A stretch of 64,000 bases of DNA from Leguminivora glycinivorella (taxonomy: Eukaryota > Arthropoda > Insecta > Lepidoptera > Tortricidae): assembly GCF_023078275.1 (NCBI RefSeq), contig NC_062982.1, forward strand, positions 6,832,501 to 6,896,500. Reading direction: 5' to 3'. The notes under the pieces were generated by a model. That model saw only the letters and a list, made by a program, of their open reading frames with translations, was not told the origin of the DNA and made no database searches. Position numbers and translations under genes: made by a program. Below, piece after piece: positions 58,598 to 64,000 of the stretch. Positions within the stretch are counted from its first letter, which is position 1. Each line of letters opens with the position of its first letter.

Positions 58598-59411
58598 TAA
58601 ACAAACATATCAAAGAATCGGTTGCTATACCAAATACAAAATATGACAGTATTCCTTCTACAGCCAGTAATGTGGCGTGGCCTCTTAGGCACAACTTGAT
58701 TCTATCGAATATCTCATTATCATTCATATTCAATATACCTACCTACAACAGTGGTTACATAGTCCGATTTTCATTCCCCATTATCAATAAATTCATTCAT
58801 AAATTCTCCATGCACTTTTGCAGCTGATAGTAGATAATATGATGTATGGAATTAATCATGGCTTTCGTAGTGTTTGTCTTGCAGTTTTAGGTTTATTATT
58901 TTATATGTTTTCATAGGTTATATCTTTAGATGTTTTGATTTGTATGTATTTCTATGATTTGATTTGTTATAGTTTGAACTGCTTTTTGCTAATTTTAACG
59001 ACTTTTATAGTGCGCGGCCAACTTTCAAAACATTAGGCCTGGTGGTGGGGGAAAGTTCGCGCATCGTACACATACGAGCAAAAAACCTACCTAATAAGAA
59101 GAGTCGCTTCTGCGAAGGTAAGGCCACATGATCTAAAAGTTTGCCACGCACTGTACAACTTTTAAGCAGCGTGACAGGTGTTCAAGTCATGCCAAAACCA
59201 TTTCAAAACTAAATACACGAAATTTCTAAATCAGAATCAGCTACCCTATCAAATTACTAAAGGATCGTGCTCTTTGTCTCTCCTGTTTATCTTCGAGCTG
59301 TTATCTGCGATGGCCCATTACGGCCTTTGTGCTTGACTTATCGCCTAACAGCTGGAATGTTCTCAGCAAAAAATTGGATTAAATATCCTTCATAGCTTTG
59401 AAAAATGTTCA

Positions 59412-59730
59412 GTGGGCGCTTTCCAAAATAAATCTCGAATATCGAATTTCACCAGATCTGGACGTGTTTGGGCTCATTCTTCTCAGAATCACGAGCTGAT
59501 TCGATCCCGACGAAAAAAAAATGTGTCCCAAATTTTCCATACAAAATTCGAGATTCCAATACGCGCACGTAGTAAGTTCATACTAAAATCGTGACGTAAA
59601 AGGGAAAAAAATTAGGACCCATTTTTTATCGTCAGGATCGAATCAGCTCGAGATTCTGAGAAGAATGAGCTCAGACACGTCCAGTTCTGGTGAAATTCGA
59701 TATTCGAGATTTATTTTGGAAAACGCCCCA
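59412..59730. mobile_element. 319-bp foldback MITE
   Basis: TGGGCGCTTTCCAAAATAAA at the left and TTTATTTTGGAAAACGCCCC at the right. Pairing continues about 95 bp (TCTCGAATATCGAATTTCAC, GAGCTGATTCGATCC). Non-coding loop. Confidence 0.85.
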
Positions 59731-60169
59731 GTACGTATTGAATAGCTTATCTGGCGATTTAATTAGAAGTCATCCTTGTCTCGTTGCAACAATATTGTTA
59801 CGAGTAATATTGAGTTTAGAAGAAAGCGACTGATGTCGAAATATGCTGGACATCCGTGTTTTCTTGCAGCATTTCAGAGAGCGAACTGAAACATTTGTTT
59901 TGTGCGTCGAGCCATCCAGGGTACCTAAGTATCCTACCGAAAGTCAAGTGATCTTGGAAGGCAAAAGGACCTCTTCCCTCTTACTTAGATGTTCCGACCA
60001 AGTCTCCAAAACTCCGACAAGCTGCGGCCTCTTAAGTAGTATAGGTAGGAGTTGTAGTGTGAGTGTGGCCTGTCACACTACAGAGGGCTCCAGAGTGGTC
60101 AAGCTAGGTTTTCAGACTATTGTCATATTCTGTGGTAATGAGAAGAACCGACAAATCAGAAGATGAAGT

Positions 60170-61286
60170 ATGATATTTGTAATGAAGTTCGTCGATAACT
60201 ACCTACTTGCGAAATGCGAATACTCAAATGTTGTGTAATTAAGTAGCTTTAGTACATGTGATAACATTCCTAAGTACCTATAATTAATTGTAAACAAAAC
60301 TTTCCTGTGGAATTTAAAACCGTCACTACTCTATTTGCATTCCCCGCTTCGCTCGGCGAATTCAAATTCAAGTACGTTTTAAGTTTCATGAGTCGTTCGA
60401 GTCGCGGTACCCTCCACCCTTGTCCGTAATCCTTCCCGGGCTCGGGCACAGAATAAAGTACAGAGGACCTACTTATTATTTATATTATAACTTATTATTT
60501 TGAATCTAATTATGTAAACAGAACCAACACTGAAAAATAGATTCATAGGTAATTATTATGTAATGAAAAGATATTAGACATAAAAAAATATTAAATCTGT
60601 AAACATTTTTACAATTTTATATTTTTTATAAACGACATACAAAATAATACAATAAACACTTACATTACCTTATAACTTACAATAAAACTTATAAGTAGAA
60701 ACTTTGGACCAGGTTTTACAATTTCACTTTTTATTACTACATAGTAATAAAGCTTTTGCTATCCATAAGGGCATTTATTTCAGGGAACTTTTGGCTTGGC
60801 TTCCACAATCGGAGAATCGCTAACGTGCGCTGACCAACTTTCTAACAACGGCTACGAACAGTAGAATTAGCGCGCTACGTCGTCGTCGTAGCAAAGTTCG
60901 AGGCTAAATAACCCTTGCCACCTCTTACCCACATTAGCCGTTTTTCGACATTTCAACTTTCACAAGCCTGCTAATTTCACTGTCCATAATGGGGGATCCA
61001 TTACTGGAGAACTGCCGTCCATGATTGGAGAAAAAACACCTAGTTTTAATTTGTTAACTATGAAGAAACCAATAGGAGTATCTATTCTGCAATATGCTTG
61101 AAATGTAAAAGAAGGATAAGACATTCAAGTTTTAACACGCTTAGCTTAGTACAATTTTTACATTTATCAGTGAAGTATCAAAGGCAAGGCAAAATTTTAT
61201 CTTAAACTGTCCATGATTGGGTCCGTTACCTTATGTATATCTTCGTATAGCCCAATATTGCAAAATTTGCTACTAAAATAAAAAAA
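60170..61286. other. non-coding, nothing recognised
   Basis: AT-rich sequence without sustained frames or clear inverted ends. The preceding open stretch, 59843-60166, has no recognisable motif and I do not call it a gene. Confidence 0.5.
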
Positions 61287-61712
61287 TTCCCCTCACTAGC
61301 TCGGAAACACGTGTTTTGTCCTTTAATACCAGCGGGTAAAAACGCATTTTATCCACTAGTGAGTAAAGTAATTTGACCTTGAATAAAGTCAAATTAACTG
61401 CTTTAAAATTGATAAAAGTGGGTGAATCTAGTAATTAAGATGATTTACCACCTGTGGAACTACTGGAAGCAGTGATAAACGCATTTTTTGAGTTGTAGTT
61501 TCCTCGCTATAGTGAGGGGGAAAAGTTTTGTGTTACACTCGGTTGCAAATGTATTTTACTTCTCGTGTTAAAAAACTCGCAAGTTCAGGGTTCTATTCTC
61601 GAACCACTCGCTTCGCTCGTGGTTCAACTATAGAATCCTTTCACTTGCTCGTTTTTCAATTCCACACTCGGCGTTAAAATACAACTTTGCCTCCTTGTAT
61701 AACAAATAACTC
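61287..61712 (+). mobile_element. 430-bp composite foldback repeat, copy 4
   Basis: Same ends and order as 2087-2516. TGAGTTGTAGTTTCCTCGCT and an 11-bp shorter TCTCGTGTTAAAAAACTCGC are the main differences. Confidence 0.9.
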
Positions 61713-62169
61713 TTACATACTTATTCCGATCATTTGTCAATATATAAAAGTGCCTCTCTGGTTCGAAACGAAATTGTTGAAAAAAAAGTCTCTTACCAAA
61801 AAGTACCGAAGCAAGACTAAACCTCTTCTTTATAACATCCAGTATGCAGTGAACTTTCTGTTTCAACGTAAGTTACAGCAACCCGTCCCACAGTTGTTCC
61901 TCTATTTGTACCAAAGTAACATGTTTCTATTTACATATTACCTATCACCAGCCGGGAACGCTCTCGTTTCCGGTCTCTGCCATTACATATTTTATGGTAA
62001 TGATTCCAAGTTGCGTTGCGTTATTGATTCATAAAAATTGTTATTACGGTCAGGGCAGGGTCGGAGAAACTATTTAGACATCTATTACATATTGATGATA
62101 TAGATATCGGAAACTATCAAACTGTTTAGGTAGAGCGCTATACATGCAAATGTATACATATACAACTTA

Positions 62170-62340
62170 GCTTTTGACCGCGGCTTCGCTCGAGTTACAA
62201 AGAGACAAAAAGTAGCCTATGTCACTTTCCATCCCTTCAACTATATTCACTTAAAAAATCACGTCAATTCGTTGCTCCGGTTTGTCGTGAAGGACGGACA
62301 AACAAACAGAGACACACACTTTCCCATTTATAATATTAAG
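62170..62340 (-). repeat. non-LTR tail family T2 (minus)
   Basis: CTTTTGACCGCGGCTTCGCT to CACTTTCCCATTTATAATAT, continuous and similar to 35228-35404. Confidence 0.7.
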
Positions 62341-62379
62341 TAGGTATTGCACCTTTTTCTATTTTCAGAAAAAAGTGTA

Positions 62380-62640
62380 AGGTACACTGGGGTAAATCTT
62401 GACTGGGGGCCAAATGTAACTGGTCCATTTTTTCCATGTTTTATAATGTTTGCATTATTAAATAGATTGTCCATCGGTTATATTATATGGTAAGCGTGTT
62501 CAGTGGATATGTCGGCGGCCGATCGTAAAATCCATGTAGAACTCAACATCATAGTGTAATAATGGTAAAAATGGATTAGTTACAATTGCCCCTTAGTCGA
62601 GATTTGCACCGCTGTACCTTAGTGCAAACTATTAGATATT
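62380..62640. mobile_element. TIR element with AAGGTACA..GGGG ends
   Basis: AAGGTACACTGGGGTAAATC (62390) and GATTTGCACCGCTGTACCTT are inverted. GGGGGCCAAATGTAACTGG pairs with TTACAATTGCCCC, and CCATTTTT with AAAATGG. Half copy beside exon 7 at 6885-7025; a scrap at 63745-63835. Confidence 0.7.
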
Positions 62641-63074
62641 TTGCTTTAACGTGTGATCAACTTATTAAAATGTTGGTTGCAGTCCGTCTGTGTCGGCCCT
62701 AAATAGGGGCTTTTTTGTTCTAATTCTATTACAGATATACTCCAAAATTATATCAATTAAATAATTCTAGAAATATTATATCATAGTAGGTGTATACCTA
62801 TCGTATACGTATGTAGAAATGTATATAGTAGACAGAAAAGTAGGCAAGGCACATTTCACGGTAGGTACCAACTTGTTGAATTTAATCAATGCTGAATATT
62901 TTACAACCTGCTCCTAGAAACACTAGTGAAATAGAGCTTACACAATTCCTGAGAGAGGTTACGCGAGCCGGCAAAGATTTCTTCTGGGGCTCATTTCCAA
63001 TACGTGGAGCTATCTCGAACATTTATATATGTACAGTCAACATCAACGTGCCCAAAGTATTTGGAAACCTTTTT

Positions 63075-63228
63075 AACGCCGTGGCTTGCGTGGGCGACGG
63101 TCGCGCGATGGTCGCGCGACGGCGATGCGACGCATACGAAATCAAACCTTATCGATATGGAAGTATGAGACGCGACGGCGACGGTCGCGCGATGGTCGCG
63201 CGACCGTCGCCCACGCAAGACACGGCGT
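63075..63228. repeat. GC-rich palindromic element
   Basis: ACGCCGTGGCTTGCGTGGGC and its counterpart GCCCACGCAAGACACGGCGT bracket repeated GGTCGCGCGATGGTCGCGCG on both arms, with a short AT-rich loop. Confidence 0.85.
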
Positions 63229-63339
63229 AAACTACAAGTAGATAAATCTCTACAGTTCGTGTCCAGTTAGGTAAAGCCAGGCCAAGATAATTTGATGCGA
63301 TTTCAACAACGATATTTTGTTTAAACAGTGTTTTTTATA

Positions 63340-63665
63340 TTACGTCGGTGGCAAACAAGCATACGGTCCGCCTGATGGAAAGCGGTCACCGTAACCTATG
63401 GATGACTGCAACTCAAGGAGTGTCACATGCGCGTTGCCAACCCATTAGAAACTTGTACACTCCCTTTTACTGTGTTAAGTACACAGCAAAAAGGAGTGTA
63501 CAAGTACCAAGGAGGGTTTGGGTTGCCGACGACTCAAAGGACAATAGACGGAACAAATTAGTTCCGTAGGTCCTTCCGTCACCACCACACCGCACCCTCG
63601 TTGAGCTCTGGCAGCCTTACTCACCGGCAGGAACACAACATTATTCTAGTGCTATTTGGCTGCGG
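63340..63665 (+). repeat. retroposon-like repeat, plus copy
   Basis: CGTCGGTGGCAAACAAGCAT to TATTCTAGTGCTATTTGGCT, including ACTCCCTTTTACTGTGTT next to its own complement AACACAGTAAAAGG-like sequence (ACACAGCAAAAAGGAGTGTA). Reverse partner at 16700-17055. Confidence 0.75.
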
Positions 63666-63919
63666 TTTTCTGTAAAATAACATTTTCACTTTCAAAATAA
63701 TTCTATATGTGCCAGTCTTATTGTTCGACAAAGAATGAGGTTGTTCCACAAAGAAAAAGTTGAATTTGTCCCCCAGTCGAAATTGTCCCACGAAAGAAAT
63801 GTAAGGTACAGTTGTACCTTACATTTCTTTTAGATATGCAATTTTGAGATCTGTTGTTCATTCGTTGAAAATATATGTATATATGTTATCGCATTAAGTT
63901 TTACGAATTGTGTGTTATC

Positions 63920-64000
63920 CATACTAATATTATAAATGTGATAGGTAGTGTGTGTGTCTGTTTGTTTGTCCGTCTTACACGGTAAAACGGAGCGACGAAT
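63920..64000 (+). repeat. non-LTR tail family T2, cut by window end
   Basis: CCATACTAATATTATAAATG then GTAAAACGGAGCGACGAAT; the rest lies beyond the window. Confidence 0.7.

Larger units (their letters stand above)
56973..58755. repeat. long direct duplication flanking a non-LTR copy
   Basis: 56973-57125 and 58598-58755 are the same sequence (TAAACAAACATATCAAAGAA to ACCTACAACAGTGGT). The second has 5 extra bases from a GTGGC repeat. The retrotransposon copy occupies exactly the space between, so this reads as a target site duplication of about 153 bp. Confidence 0.9.

Noticed and set aside
59843..60166. 107-residue open frame
   Set aside because: No recognised motif, no splice or regulatory context; length is within chance.

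Overview
The window looks like a stretch of an insect nuclear genome, most likely a moth or butterfly. That rests on short coding exons split by AT-rich introns, a dense mix of SINEs, non-LTR tails, foldback elements and satellites, and several repeat motifs I recognise from Lepidoptera. Nothing here is bacterial: there are no operons, Shine-Dalgarno sites, rRNAs, CRISPR arrays or genuine tRNA genes.

The only ordinary host gene I can support is ARMC8, the armadillo-repeat scaffold subunit of the CTLH/GID ubiquitin ligase. It lies on the + strand. Twelve exons run from 1134 to the stop codon at 31835-31837, and every intron phase agrees. Together they encode about 571 residues, from within the N-terminal third to the C-terminus; the first exons lie upstream of the window. 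The eighth intron is 17.2 kb and uses a GC-AG donor.

The introns carry most of the interest. Exons 3, 5 and 9 each have decayed extra copies a short way downstream, in the same orientation. Intron 8 holds long foldbacks, a 63-bp minisatellite open on both strands, a CA/CACACG tract, a 121-bp satellite, a 3.1-kb element with inverted ends, and a tRNA-derived SINE interrupted by a retroposon-like insert that carries only an ORF1-type gene. The intron after exon 11 starts with a foldback transposon 8 bp from the splice donor.

From 31.8 kb to 64 kb I see no host gene. This part is an accumulation of mobile DNA: a hAT-type MITE with a perfect 8-bp target duplication and a SINE inside it, a mariner-type element with TA duplications, an exact 30-bp TIR GC-rich foldback, a possible solo LTR, a non-LTR retrotransposon with a long open reverse transcriptase frame sitting inside a satellite-bearing TIR element, and a broken 5'-truncated non-LTR copy flanked by a direct duplication of about 153 bp. 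Several families recur across the window, and many are nested, so relative insertion ages can be read. The rest is AT-rich sequence in which I see nothing.
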